Below are positions 1-8,913 of a DNA stretch of 49,062 bases, piece after piece (position 1 is the stretch's first letter; every line of letters begins with the position of its first letter). Both the position numbers and the translations under genes were made by a program. The stretch lies in the NCBI GenBank assembly GCA_039649115.1, contig JBBWZQ010000077.1, positions 1 through 49,062 on the forward strand, given 5' to 3'. The DNA comes from DATEJJ01 sp039649115 (GTDB lineage: Bacteria; Actinomycetota; Actinomycetes; Mycobacteriales; Micromonosporaceae). The notes below the pieces were generated by a model. That model saw only the letters and a program-made list of their open reading frames with translations, was not told the DNA's origin and did no database searches.

Positions 1-299
1 GGTACGCCTCCCAACGCTCATCCACAGGATTCGAGATGGGGTATCCGCCCCCGACAGTGGTGTCTTCCAGGACCTGCCGCTATGGCGCAAGCTCACCGCA
101 CCGCAGAGTGTCTCGCGTCGGCGACACAGTCCGCCGACCGGTTGGCCACCGCAGGGGTGCCGGTGGGTGACCCAGGCCGAGACCATCACGGCCGAACGCG
201 GCGCCGGTGAACACCTGGTGCACCTGGTCGGGGATGCCAGCCGTGCGGGGACGGTGGCGAGACCTACGATGGACTACGGCAGACCTTGGAGGTATCGCG
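1..299. other. Non-coding left edge
   Basis: No convincing gene is visible here. Open frames exist on both strands, but they are low-complexity GC-rich shadows without a recognisable domain. The only clear signal is the ribosome site GGAGG at 288-292, which serves the gene starting at 300. A promoter for that gene must lie here or further left, but I could not pick out one with confidence. Confidence 0.5.
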
Positions 300-1673
300 G
301 TGCAAGAGTTCGACGTGATCGTGATCGGCGCGGGACCGGCGGGAGAGGTGGTGGCGGGGCGGTGCGCCGACGGCGGCCTGTCGGTGGCCGTCGTGGAACG
401 CGAGCTGGTGGGTGGCGAATGCTCGTACTGGGGCTGCATCCCGAGCAAGACTCTGATCCGGCCGGGTGACGTGCTGGCCGCGGCGCGGCGGGTGCCGGGG
501 GCCGCGCAGGCGGTGACGGGGCGGCTGGACGCCGCCGCCGCGCTGGCGCGGCGCGACTACATGACGGGCTCGTGGCACGACGAAAGCCAGGTCCCCTGGC
601 TTTCGGACAAGGGCATCGCGCTGGTGCGGGGCATCGGCCGGCTGGCGGGTCCGCGCCGGGTTTCCATCGAGGGTACGGGCGGGGAGATGCACGCGCGTCG
701 CGCCGTGGTCCTGGCGACCGGCACCCGGGCGGCGGTTCCACCGGTGGCGGGGCTGCGCGAGTCCCGCCCGTGGGACAACCGCGACGCCACGGCGGCCAAG
801 GAGGTGCCCCGGCGGCTGCTGGTGCTCGGCGGCGGTGCGATCGGCGCGGAGCTGGCCCAGGCGTTCCGCCGGCTGGGCAGCGCCGAGGTCACGGTGGTGG
901 AGGCGGCGCCGCGGCTGCTGGCGCGGGAGGAGCCGTTCGCGGCCGAGCAGGTGGCGGCGGCGTTCGAGGCGGAGGGCATCGCGGTGCTGACCGGGGTGGG
1001 CCTGGCCGCGGCGCACCGGGAGGGTCCGGTGGTGGCCACCCTGGCGGACGGCCGGCGGATCGAAGCGGACGAGATCCTGGTGGCGGTCGGCCGCAAGCCG
1101 GCAACGGCGGACCTGGGCCTGGACACGGTCGGCCTGGAGCCCGGCCGGTACGTCGAGGTGGACGAGCGGCTGCGGGCGGTGGGGGTACCGGACGGCTGGC
1201 TGTACGCGGTCGGCGACTGCAACGGGTTGGCCCTGCTGACGCACATGGGCAAGTACCAGGCGCGCATCGCGGGCGACGTGATCCTCGGCAAGGACGCGGT
1301 CGACCGGTCCAGCCGCGACGTGGTACCGCGGGTGACGTTCACCGATCCGCAGGTGTGCGCGGTCGGCCTGACGCAGGCGCAGGCGCGCGAGCGCGGGCTG
1401 CCGGTACGGGTGGTCAGCTACGGCACCGGGGACGTGTCCGGTGCGGCGGTGGCCGGCGAGGGCATCACGGGTACCAGCGCGCTGGTGGTGGACACCGCGC
1501 GGGAGGTGATCGTGGGCGCCACGTTCACCGGTCCGGACGTGCAGGAGTTGCTGCACTCGGCGACGGTCGCGGTCGCCGGGGAGGTGCCGCTGCACCGGCT
1601 CTGGCACGCGGTGCCGTCGTTCCCCACGGTGAGCGAGGTGTGGCTGCGGCTGCTGGAGGCGTACGGGCTGTAG
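300..1673 (+). CDS. FAD/NAD(P)-dependent disulfide oxidoreductase (dihydrolipoyl dehydrogenase / mercuric reductase-like)
   Basis: This 457-residue protein belongs to the class I pyridine nucleotide-disulfide oxidoreductases. Seen: an N-terminal FAD-binding GAGPAG (about residues 10-15), then a redox-active CSYWGC (Cys41 and Cys46). A central NAD(P)-binding stretch LGGGAIGAELAQ follows, then AVGDCNG, which contacts FAD. The C-terminal HAVPSFPTVSE corresponds to the family His-Glu dyad. The GTG at 300 is chosen because GGAGG lies 7 nt upstream and the FAD motif then sits at the extreme N-terminus. A longer frame opens at 207, but its extra 31 residues look non-coding. Lipoamide dehydrogenase, mercuric reductase and mycothione reductase share this layout. 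No E2 partner, HMA domain or mer gene is nearby, so the substrate is unknown. The carbamoyltransferase gene starts 10 nt after its stop and is probably co-transcribed. Confidence 0.9.
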   Translation: MQEFDVIVIGAGPAGEVVAGRCADGGLSVAVVERELVGGECSYWGCIPSKTLIRPGDVLAAARRVPGAAQAVTGRLDAAAALARRDYMTGSWHDESQVPWLSDKGIALVRGIGRLAGPRRVSIEGTGGEMHARRAVVLATGTRAAVPPVAGLRESRPWDNRDATAAKEVPRRLLVLGGGAIGAELAQAFRRLGSAEVTVVEAAPRLLAREEPFAAEQVAAAFEAEGIAVLTGVGLAAAHREGPVVATLADGRRIEADEILVAVGRKPATADLGLDTVGLEPGRYVEVDERLRAVGVPDGWLYAVGDCNGLALLTHMGKYQARIAGDVILGKDAVDRSSRDVVPRVTFTDPQVCAVGLTQAQARERGLPVRVVSYGTGDVSGAAVAGEGITGTSALVVDTAREVIVGATFTGPDVQELLHSATVAVAGEVPLHRLWHAVPSFPTVSEVWLRLLEAYGL

Positions 1674-1683
1674 GGAACCGCCC

Positions 1684-3645
1684 GTGCTCGTGCTCGGCAT
1701 CAACTGCTGCCTGTCCCCCGCCGCCGACGACTTCATGCCCGACCGGTTCACGCTGCTCTTCCACGACGCGTCCGCGGTGCTGCTGCGCGACGGTGAGGTG
1801 GTCGCCGCGGTGGAACAGGAGCGCCTGTCCCGGGTCAAGCACACCGCCGCCTTCGCGGGCGACGCGATCCGCGCCTGCCTGCACACCGCCGGAGCCAGCC
1901 TCGCCGACGTGGACCGCGTCGCCTTCTTCTTCGACGAGCGGTACACCGACGGGGAGCTGTACCAGTTGTACGCGGAACGGGCCGGGCTGCCGCTGCGGTA
2001 CAGCAGGGCGCTGCTGGCCGACCGGATGCGCGAGAGCTTCGGCGTGGACCTGCCGGACGAGCGGTTCACGTTCGTCCAGCACCACCTGTCGCACGCGTTC
2101 TCCGCGTACGGGCACTCGGGCTGGTCGGACGCGCTGGTGGTGGTGATGGACGGCTCGGGCGAGTACGAGTCCGTCTCGGTGTACGACGCGCACGGGTCCA
2201 CAGTGGACCTGCTGGCGAGCGAGGACGTGGCGCACTCGCTGGGCCTGGCCTACCTGGCCGGCACGCGGTTGCTCGGGTACCGGCTGTTCGACGAGTACAA
2301 GGTGATGGGCCTGGCGCCGCACGGCGACCCGCGCACCTACCGCGCGGTCTTCGACTCGCTGTACGAGCTGCGCGCCGGCGGCCGGTACCGGCTGGACTAC
2401 GAGGCGCTGCAGCCCGCGTTCGACCGCGCCGGGTTCCCGCCCCGGCGCCGGGGTGAGCCGCTGGACCGGCGGCACCGCGACTTCGCGGCCGGGCTGCAGG
2501 AGATGGTCGAGCGGATCGGCGGGCACGTGGTCAGCCACTGGCAGCGCGTCACCGGGCACCGGCGGCTGGCGCTGGCCGGGGGGGTGGGCCAGAATTCGAC
2601 GCTGAACGGGAAGCTGCTGGGCGGCGGGTTGTTCGACGACGTGTTCGTCCACCCGGCGGCGCACGACGCGGGCGCGGCCCTCGGCGCGGCCCTGAAGGTG
2701 CACGGGGACCTGCCGGGACGCCGGATCCGGCACGTGTTCTGGGGGCCGGACCTCCCGGACAGCGACGCGGTGGAGAAGACGCTGAGCGAGTGGCCCACCT
2801 TCGTCCACTGTGAACGCTCGAACGACGTGGCGGCGGACACCGCGCGGCTGCTGGCCGAGGGCGCAGTGGTGGGCTGGGTGCAGGGCCGCTCCGAGTTCGG
2901 CCCGCGCGCCCTGGGCAACCGCAGCATCCTCGCGGATCCGCGCCCGGCGGCCAACCGGGACCGGGTCAACAGGATGGTCAAGCAGCGCGAGGCGTACCGC
3001 CCGTTCGCTCCCTCGGTACAGGCGGAGCACCTGCGGGAGTACTTCGAGTTCCCGGACGGGCTGCCGCCGCCCGACTTCATGGTCTTCACGGTGCCGGTAC
3101 GGCCGCGGCTGCGGCACCTGCTCGGCGCGGTGACGCACGTGGACGGCAGTGCCCGGGTGCACGCGGTGGACCGGGCGGTGAACCCGCTGTTCTGGCGGCT
3201 GCTGGCGGAGTTCGGCGCGCGCACCGGGGTGCCGGTGCTGCTCAACACGTCCTTCAACAACCACGCCGAGCCGATCGTGGACTCGGTGGCCGACGCGCTG
3301 CGCTGCTTCCTGACCACCGGCATCGACCACCTCGTCATCGGCGACGTCATCGTCGGCAAGCACGCCTGGACGATCGACGACCTGTGCGGGCTGGCGCCGG
3401 CGCTGATGCCGGCGGCCCGGCTCGCCGCCCGGCACGGCCCGGCGGCGGTCGGCTACGACATCGGCCCGGACCGGCCGGTCGGTCCGGCCACGTACCAGGT
3501 GCTGTGCCGGGCGGACGGGCGTACCCCGCTCGCCCGGCTCGCCGCCCACGCGGGCGTGCCGGCGCACCTCGTCGTGGACGAGGTGACGCACCTGTGGAGC
3601 GAACGCTACGTCGACCTGCTGCCGGCCAGCACGGGCTCCTCCTGA
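1684..3645 (+). CDS. O-carbamoyltransferase, NodU/CmcH/TobZ family
   Basis: This 653-residue cytoplasmic enzyme should transfer a carbamoyl group from carbamoyl phosphate, via carbamoyl-adenylate, to a hydroxyl of a small molecule. Seen: an N-terminal Kae1-like fold with VLGINCC and HDASAVLL at the start. VQHHLSHAFSAY follows, then a second ASKHA-type region with ALAGGVGQNSTLNGK. The YrdC-like C-terminal half carries GRSEFGPRALGNRSILADPR and AYRPFAPSV, which are signatures of the family, and later LLNTSFN. The GTG start at 1684 matches the conserved N-terminus, though its ribosome site is weak, suggesting coupling to the gene ending at 1673. Relatives act in antibiotic tailoring and Nod factor decoration, but no biosynthetic cluster is visible in the window. 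The last 40 nt overlap the convergent CopC-CopD gene. About 50 extra residues follow the usual family end. Confidence 0.9.
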   Translation: MLVLGINCCLSPAADDFMPDRFTLLFHDASAVLLRDGEVVAAVEQERLSRVKHTAAFAGDAIRACLHTAGASLADVDRVAFFFDERYTDGELYQLYAERAGLPLRYSRALLADRMRESFGVDLPDERFTFVQHHLSHAFSAYGHSGWSDALVVVMDGSGEYESVSVYDAHGSTVDLLASEDVAHSLGLAYLAGTRLLGYRLFDEYKVMGLAPHGDPRTYRAVFDSLYELRAGGRYRLDYEALQPAFDRAGFPPRRRGEPLDRRHRDFAAGLQEMVERIGGHVVSHWQRVTGHRRLALAGGVGQNSTLNGKLLGGGLFDDVFVHPAAHDAGAALGAALKVHGDLPGRRIRHVFWGPDLPDSDAVEKTLSEWPTFVHCERSNDVAADTARLLAEGAVVGWVQGRSEFGPRALGNRSILADPRPAANRDRVNRMVKQREAYRPFAPSVQAEHLREYFEFPDGLPPPDFMVFTVPVRPRLRHLLGAVTHVDGSARVHAVDRAVNPLFWRLLAEFGARTGVPVLLNTSFNNHAEPIVDSVADALRCFLTTGIDHLVIGDVIVGKHAWTIDDLCGLAPALMPAARLAARHGPAAVGYDIGPDRPVGPATYQVLCRADGRTPLARLAAHAGVPAHLVVDEVTHLWSERYVDLLPASTGSS

Positions 3646-5453
3646 ACCGGATCGGGCGCGGCCGGCGCGGGCGGGCGGCGCAGCCGGCGCCGGCCGAGCA
3701 GCGCCAGGCCCACCAGAACGACCACGCCCACCGCGCCGATCAGTCCATTGAGGACAGGCCGCAGTGGCGCCGCCGAGACGACCGCCGCGGTGGCCCGGCT
3801 CTGCGCCGGAGGTACCGGCCAGCGGTGCGCGTCGGTGACCGGCGACAGGCCCTCGCGCATCACGGTCACCGCGACCCCCCACACGCCGTCGCTGCGGATG
3901 TCGTCCACGGTCACCGTCCACCCGTCCTGGGTGCGGGTGACGGGGTGCACCTTGCGGGTGCCGTCCGGGCCGGTGAGCTGGAGCGAGACGCCGGTCACCG
4001 GTCCGGGTGCCGGTCGGCGGGTGTTGCTGACCGCGATCGTCACCACGTTGCGGCCGGGCCGGTTGGGCCGGATGGTGACCGTGTCGACGAGGTCGGCGAC
4101 CTGCCCGCTCACCTCGGGCACGGCCGTCACCCGGCTGGCCACCGGAAACTTGGGCCCGCGCGCCGGACCGGCGGCGGCGAGCGCACCGGCGAGCACGAGG
4201 GCGAGGGCGAGCAGGACCGCCTCGGCCAGCAGGCCGCGTACGGCCAACGCGCCGGGGCGGCGCAGCCGCAGTGCGGTCCGCAGCCCGAGCGCCCCGGCCG
4301 CCGCGACCGCGGCCACCTTCGCCAGCAACAGCAGGCCGTACGGTGTGGTCAGCAGGCCGTCCACCGTGGATACCTGGACCTCGGTGAGCAGCAGTCCGGT
4401 CACCGTGAGCGCGACCACACAGGTGACCGCCAGGATCGCGAAGGCACGCAGCACGAGGCGCACCTGCCGGGACCGGTCCGGACCGCCGCGCAGGGCGGGT
4501 GCCAGCGCCAGCGCCGCGACCAGCACGCTGCCCGCCCAGGCGCCCGCGGCGAGGACGTGCAGGCCGCCGGTGAGCGCGGTGCGCGGCGCACCGCCCACGG
4601 GGTGGCCGAGCAGCGCGGTTCCGGCCGCGGTCAGCCCGGCACCCAGGACACCGAGCCCGATCACGGCCCGCCCGCTGCCCGCGCGCCAGCCGCGACGCGC
4701 CCAGAGGGCCGCCGCCACCAGCGCGACCAGGCCGGCCTCGCGCATCAGCCAGCGCCCGCTGGTGGCCTGCCGCAGCAGCAGCCCGCCGGCACCCCGCCCG
4801 GTGCTCACCTGGACCAGCAGGAGCGCGGGCGTGGCCACCAGGGCCACCGCACCGCCCACGATGGACAGTCGCAGCAGGTGCCGGTGCAGGGCCGGATCGG
4901 GGCCGATCCGGTGCAGCACGAGCGCCAGCGCGACACCGCCCAGGGCCACGGCCAGACCCAGCAGGCCCAGCGCGCGCAGCGCCGACTCGCGCGGCCCGGG
5001 ACCGACCGGTCCGGGTACCGCGCGGGCCGCGCCGACGACCCGCTGCACCCCGATCACGAGCGTGCCGCTGGTGGCGTGCAGGTCGTCGGAGGACAGCGTG
5101 TGCCAGGAGATGTGGTAGGTGTTGGGCGGCAGCGCCGGCAGCCCGGCCACGATCTCCACCGGCGACTCGCTGTCGGCGGTGACCGCCTCGGGCGCCCGCA
5201 GGGCCAGCGACGTCACCGCCCAGCGCCCCCCGTCGCCGTCCACGATGTCCACCCGGGTGGCGGACAGCTCCACGTGTTCGGTCAGGCGCAGCGTCAGCAT
5301 GTCCGGCGCGCGGTCCAGGACCGCGCCGTCGGACGGGCTGCTGCTGGCGAGGTAGGCGTGCGCCACCGCCCGTCCGGGCACCCCGAGCACGGCGAGCACA
5401 CCGGCCAGCGCCACGAGCGCCGCGCGGGCGAGCAGCCGGTGCACCGCGCTCAC
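3606..5453 (-). CDS. CopC-CopD fusion copper resistance/uptake membrane protein
   Basis: This 615-residue protein starts with a signal peptide ending AVA, so the mature chain would begin at His32. That is the usual copper-binding N-terminal His of CopC (mature start HAYL). The CopC beta-barrel runs to about residue 135 and includes a late SSDDLHATSG segment equivalent to the SADGH motif that supplies further ligands. Residues about 150-430 contain many hydrophobic helices typical of CopD. A FixH/YtkA-like extracytoplasmic beta domain follows (about 440-560), then a last membrane helix with a basic tail. Such fusions bind copper outside the cell and move it across the membrane. The GTG start overlaps the upstream gene's stop as GTGA, so the two are translationally coupled. 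As the last gene of a copper-oxidase operon it probably handles copper for those enzymes. Its 3' end overlaps the convergent carbamoyltransferase by 40 nt. Confidence 0.9.
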   Translation of the reverse strand: MSAVHRLLARAALVALAGVLAVLGVPGRAVAHAYLASSSPSDGAVLDRAPDMLTLRLTEHVELSATRVDIVDGDGGRWAVTSLALRAPEAVTADSESPVEIVAGLPALPPNTYHISWHTLSSDDLHATSGTLVIGVQRVVGAARAVPGPVGPGPRESALRALGLLGLAVALGGVALALVLHRIGPDPALHRHLLRLSIVGGAVALVATPALLLVQVSTGRGAGGLLLRQATSGRWLMREAGLVALVAAALWARRGWRAGSGRAVIGLGVLGAGLTAAGTALLGHPVGGAPRTALTGGLHVLAAGAWAGSVLVAALALAPALRGGPDRSRQVRLVLRAFAILAVTCVVALTVTGLLLTEVQVSTVDGLLTTPYGLLLLAKVAAVAAAGALGLRTALRLRRPGALAVRGLLAEAVLLALALVLAGALAAAGPARGPKFPVASRVTAVPEVSGQVADLVDTVTIRPNRPGRNVVTIAVSNTRRPAPGPVTGVSLQLTGPDGTRKVHPVTRTQDGWTVTVDDIRSDGVWGVAVTVMREGLSPVTDAHRWPVPPAQSRATAAVVSAAPLRPVLNGLIGAVGVVVLVGLALLGRRRLRRPPAPAAPDPVQEEPVLAGSRST

Positions 5454-5917
5454 CGCACCGGTACGTGCTGCAGGTGACGCTGACCCGCGTCGATCGCTAT
5501 CTTGTCGCCCCGCTTGATCGCCCCCTGGTTGTTGAGGTACAGCAGGTAATAGGACTGGCCGGGGCGCAATTCGTGGCCCTGCTTCATCAGCGCGGCGCGC
5601 CAGGCGAACTTGCCGCTGCGCTCGTTGCGCAATGTCGGCGGGTGCCTGGTGTCGTTCTGGAACGCGGATGCCTTCTGCGTGTCCAGCACGACATAGCGCA
5701 GCTCGACCAGCCCGCCGTCGGCCACCACGGCCGCCTGCGTGAACCGCACGCCGGTGGCGCTCTCCAGCTGGCCGTCGTGCGGCACGTCGTAGCGCGGAAT
5801 GGCGTCCGCGCTGCTGCCGAACCGCAGCATCAGGGCACTGGCCAGGGCGAGCGCGAGCAGCAGGGTCACTAGCTGCCCGGCGCGGCGGCGCACCGCCGGA
5901 AGTACAGACGCGACCAT
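5450..5917 (-). CDS. Small membrane-anchored extracytoplasmic protein of the copper-oxidase operon
   Basis: I do not recognise this 155-residue family. It has a basic N-terminus (VRRRAG) followed by one hydrophobic helix (about residues 15-30). The rest is a globular, probably beta-rich domain of about 120 residues ending in LQHVPVR, with no Cys and no copper-type His clusters. The ATG at 5917 is chosen because GGAG lies 5 nt upstream. A frame extending to 6661 only overlaps the preceding gene in another phase. The start lies 11 nt after the cupredoxin/Ig-like gene, and the stop overlaps the CopC-CopD start by 4 nt, so it is firmly inside the operon. A role as membrane anchor or accessory subunit of the oxidase complex is inference from position only. 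Confidence 0.75.
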   Translation of the reverse strand: MVASVLPAVRRRAGQLVTLLLALALASALMLRFGSSADAIPRYDVPHDGQLESATGVRFTQAAVVADGGLVELRYVVLDTQKASAFQNDTRHPPTLRNERSGKFAWRAALMKQGHELRPGQSYYLLYLNNQGAIKRGDKIAIDAGQRHLQHVPVR

Positions 5918-5928
5918 CGTCACTCCAA

Positions 5929-8895
5929 TCACGGCGCGGTGTAGCGGGTAGAGGCGTAGTTGTCGAAGGTGGCCGAGCCGGTGGGCGTGGTGTTGGTACG
6001 GGCCACCAGACCCAACGCGACGGACTCCACTGTGGAGGCCGACGTGTTGCCGGTCAGCGTGCCGACGATCACCGCGCCGACCTTCAGCGTGGCGGAGCCG
6101 CCGGTCGCCGAGAGCCAGTCGACGCGCACCGTGCCGCCCGTCGCCGTGACCCAGGCGCTGTACACCCAGCCGGTACTGCGCAGCAGGCCGAGCCGGAACT
6201 GGGTGGCGGTGCCGTTGCGGCGCACCTGCACGGTCAGCACGGCGGTACCGGCCGTACCGCGCAGCTGGTAGATGTCGGCGGTCGCGGTACGGGCGTTGTA
6301 CGTGCCGACCGTGAAGTCGAACTTCGCGTGGAAGCTGCGCTCCCCGATCGGCGTGTTGTCCACCACGTACCCGGTGCCGGTGGCCACCAGCGCGCCGGAG
6401 GCGGCCGAGGCCGTACCGATCGTCTGCGACCAGGCGGCGGTGTTCCCGCTGAACGTGTCCGCGAAGACGGCGTTCGGCGGCTGCACGGTCACCGTGACCG
6501 AGACGGCGGCACCCCACTGACCCAGCGGATCCTTGGCCCGTACCCACAGCGTGTGGCTGCCGGCCGCGAACCCGCTCAGGGCGATGCTGGCGGACAGCGT
6601 GCTTGCGCTGACCGTCATCGGGTGCCCGCTGCCGGGCGCGGGGGCGGTGCCCTCGTACCACTCCGCCGCCGCGATGCCCGACGGGTCATTCGCCGTGGCG
6701 GTCAGCGTGAGCGTGGCCGCCTGTGCGGTCGGGTTGGGGGTGGCGGACAGCGCCGTGACGACCGGCCCGTGCCTGTCCACGGTGAACGCCAGCGTGGTGA
6801 GCGGACCCCAGTTGCCGGCCGCGTCCCGGGCGTGCACCAGCATCTGGTGCGGGCCGTCCGCGAGCGCGGTCACCTCGGTCAGCGGCACCAGCGCGAAGGC
6901 GCTCTCCGTCGCGGTGTTGAACGAGCCGTCCAGGGCGAGGAACGTGAAGCCGGTGCCGTTGGTTCCGGCCGTGTCCAGGAAGCCCTCCGCGCCGGCGATC
7001 GGCGAGTTGACCCCGCCGGCGGCCGGATCGGTGAAGGCCGCGTTGACCCGCAGGTCGGTCGGGTCGGACGGCGAACCGTTGCTGCCGTTGGTCACCGCCG
7101 GCAGCACGCCGCCGGACAGCAGGGTCGGCGCGGTGCGGTCGACAATCAGGTCGGCGCTGCCGTAGGGACCCCAGAGCCCGAACGAGTCCTGCGTGTGCAC
7201 CAGGACCGTGTGCCGCCCCTCGGCCAGCGCCGCGACGACGACGGCCGGGATGGTGGCGGTCTCCACCACTGTCGCGGCACCGGTGGCAGCCAGCGCCATC
7301 GCGGTACCCGCGCCGTTGGCGCCGGCGGCGTCCACGAAGTACTCCGCGCCGGTCACCGTGCCGCCCAGGCCGGAGTCGTCACCGGTCGCCGACAGCGCGA
7401 CGTCGCCGGTACCGACGGTCGGGTTGGGTGCCAGCACCACGGCCGTGGTGACCGCGCCCGTCTTGGACAGCGTGAGGCTGGTGGAGCCCACGACGCCCCA
7501 GTTGCCGGCCACGTCGTGGCCGCGGACGAACAGCGTGTGCCGCCCCTGCGCGAGCGTGGTCAGCACGGTGGTCGGGATCGTGGCGGTCGCCCCGGTGACG
7601 GTCGGCCCGGCGCCGAAGCCGGGCGAGCTGAACGGGATGCCGGTACCTTCGCCGACGCTCAGGTCGTCCACGACCACCTCGGCGGCGTCCACAGTGGAGT
7701 TTCCGTTGGCCACGTCGCTGAAGTCAGCGGTCACCGTGACCGGGTTGAGCACGCTCGCCGGATCGGGTGCCGCCACCACGTGGCTGGACAACGGGCCGAC
7801 ATGGTCACCGCTGACCGGTGGCGGGTTGGTGTCGAGGAACGTGAGCATGCCGCCGAACGCCTGTTGCGGGCTCACGCCGGCGACCACCGTGCCGTAGCGC
7901 TGGCCGGCGTTGTTGAGCTGGCCGCCCGACTCCAGCAGCGCGAAGCGCCGCCCGTCCGGTCCGGCCGGCACGCTCACCAGCGTGTCGACCGCCTGGCCGG
8001 GCTGCAGCGGCACGGTCACCGTACCCTCGGGGTAGGCGGCCGGCCGGGCATCCTGGCCCACGACCGACTGGTCGACGCCGAGCAGGCTCATCGCGTGCGG
8101 CACCAGCCCCGCGTCCACGTACCGCAGCAGGACCTTGCGGCTCACGTCGGTCGCGATGACGTCCGTCTCCGGGAACGCCTTGCCGTTGATGAGCCGGTAC
8201 TTGGCGCTGAACGAGCGCAGGTCGTACCCGACCGGGTTGGCGTTGAAGGCCGGGTCCACCTCGGTCAGCACGAGCAGGGCCTCGTCGTCGTACGCGGAGG
8301 CCGCGTCGCCGTACCCGGTCGGCTTGCCGCCCACGGCGGGTGCCCGTACCACGAGCGCGCCGACCAGGCCCATCGCGACCTGGCGGACCCCGTCGGCGGT
8401 GTGCCCGGCCTCGTACAGGAAGGTGCCGGGCCGGCTGGCGGTGAAGGTGTACGCCTTGGCCGCGCCGGCCGCCGCGCCGGTGGTGTCCGGCACCATGCCG
8501 GTGACCGCCGGCACTGCCAGCGCCAGCGCGCTGGTGAGTCCGTTGTGGACGGTGATGGTCACGTTGTCACCCTGGTCCACCACGAGCACCGGGCCGGGCA
8601 GCGTGGCGGGTGCCGCGCTGGTGGACGCGAACCCCCAGATCGGCACCGGCGCCGCCGCACCGGGCAGCACCACGCTGCCGGTCTTCGCCCACAGGTCGCA
8701 GCTCGCGGTCGTACCGCTGAGGGTGCAGCCGGTCTGCGGCAGCGGCCCCTGCGGGGGGCCGGGCGGGCCGGACGGCACGGCCGCGACCGCACCCGCCGGT
8801 ACCCTGCCCTGCGCGGGCGCGCTGAGCACCGAGACAGCCAGTGCCGGCCCGAGCAGGAGGGCAAGAGCCGCGCGCACGGCAGCATGAACCTTCAT
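5929..8895 (-). CDS. Secreted cupredoxin-like / repeated Ig-like domain surface protein
   Basis: This 988-residue protein has an N-terminal signal peptide (ending near APAQG). A region of about 400 residues follows that is built like the two multicopper-oxidase proteins encoded upstream: GPVLVVDQGDNVTITVHNGL, then GTFLYEAG and later YVDAGLVPHAMSLLGVD. The catalytic His-X-His and His-Cys-His clusters are absent, so it is probably non-enzymatic. Four Ig/FN3-like repeats follow, each ending in a variant of LAEGRHTVLVH...GNWG. The C-terminus is a beta-sandwich module of about 180 residues beginning ADTFSG. An ATG also exists at 8904, but GGAAAGG is too close to it and better spaced for 8895. It starts 18 nt after the second oxidase gene. 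Role inferred: a cell-surface scaffold or copper-binding partner. Confidence 0.8.
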   Translation of the reverse strand: MKVHAAVRAALALLLGPALAVSVLSAPAQGRVPAGAVAAVPSGPPGPPQGPLPQTGCTLSGTTASCDLWAKTGSVVLPGAAAPVPIWGFASTSAAPATLPGPVLVVDQGDNVTITVHNGLTSALALAVPAVTGMVPDTTGAAAGAAKAYTFTASRPGTFLYEAGHTADGVRQVAMGLVGALVVRAPAVGGKPTGYGDAASAYDDEALLVLTEVDPAFNANPVGYDLRSFSAKYRLINGKAFPETDVIATDVSRKVLLRYVDAGLVPHAMSLLGVDQSVVGQDARPAAYPEGTVTVPLQPGQAVDTLVSVPAGPDGRRFALLESGGQLNNAGQRYGTVVAGVSPQQAFGGMLTFLDTNPPPVSGDHVGPLSSHVVAAPDPASVLNPVTVTADFSDVANGNSTVDAAEVVVDDLSVGEGTGIPFSSPGFGAGPTVTGATATIPTTVLTTLAQGRHTLFVRGHDVAGNWGVVGSTSLTLSKTGAVTTAVVLAPNPTVGTGDVALSATGDDSGLGGTVTGAEYFVDAAGANGAGTAMALAATGAATVVETATIPAVVVAALAEGRHTVLVHTQDSFGLWGPYGSADLIVDRTAPTLLSGGVLPAVTNGSNGSPSDPTDLRVNAAFTDPAAGGVNSPIAGAEGFLDTAGTNGTGFTFLALDGSFNTATESAFALVPLTEVTALADGPHQMLVHARDAAGNWGPLTTLAFTVDRHGPVVTALSATPNPTAQAATLTLTATANDPSGIAAAEWYEGTAPAPGSGHPMTVSASTLSASIALSGFAAGSHTLWVRAKDPLGQWGAAVSVTVTVQPPNAVFADTFSGNTAAWSQTIGTASAASGALVATGTGYVVDNTPIGERSFHAKFDFTVGTYNARTATADIYQLRGTAGTAVLTVQVRRNGTATQFRLGLLRSTGWVYSAWVTATGGTVRVDWLSATGGSATLKVGAVIVGTLTGNTSASTVESVALGLVARTNTTPTGSATFDNYASTRYTAP

Positions 8896-8913
8896 CGTCG
8901 CCATCCCTTTCCG

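Noticed and set aside
264..2201. Long minus-strand frame over the flavoprotein and carbamoyltransferase genes
   Set aside because: Both plus-strand genes have strong family motifs; the minus frame shows none.
5918..6661. N-terminal extension of the small operon protein
   Set aside because: The extension overlaps the cupredoxin/Ig gene in a different phase and has no domain; ATG 5917 with GGAG is a natural start.
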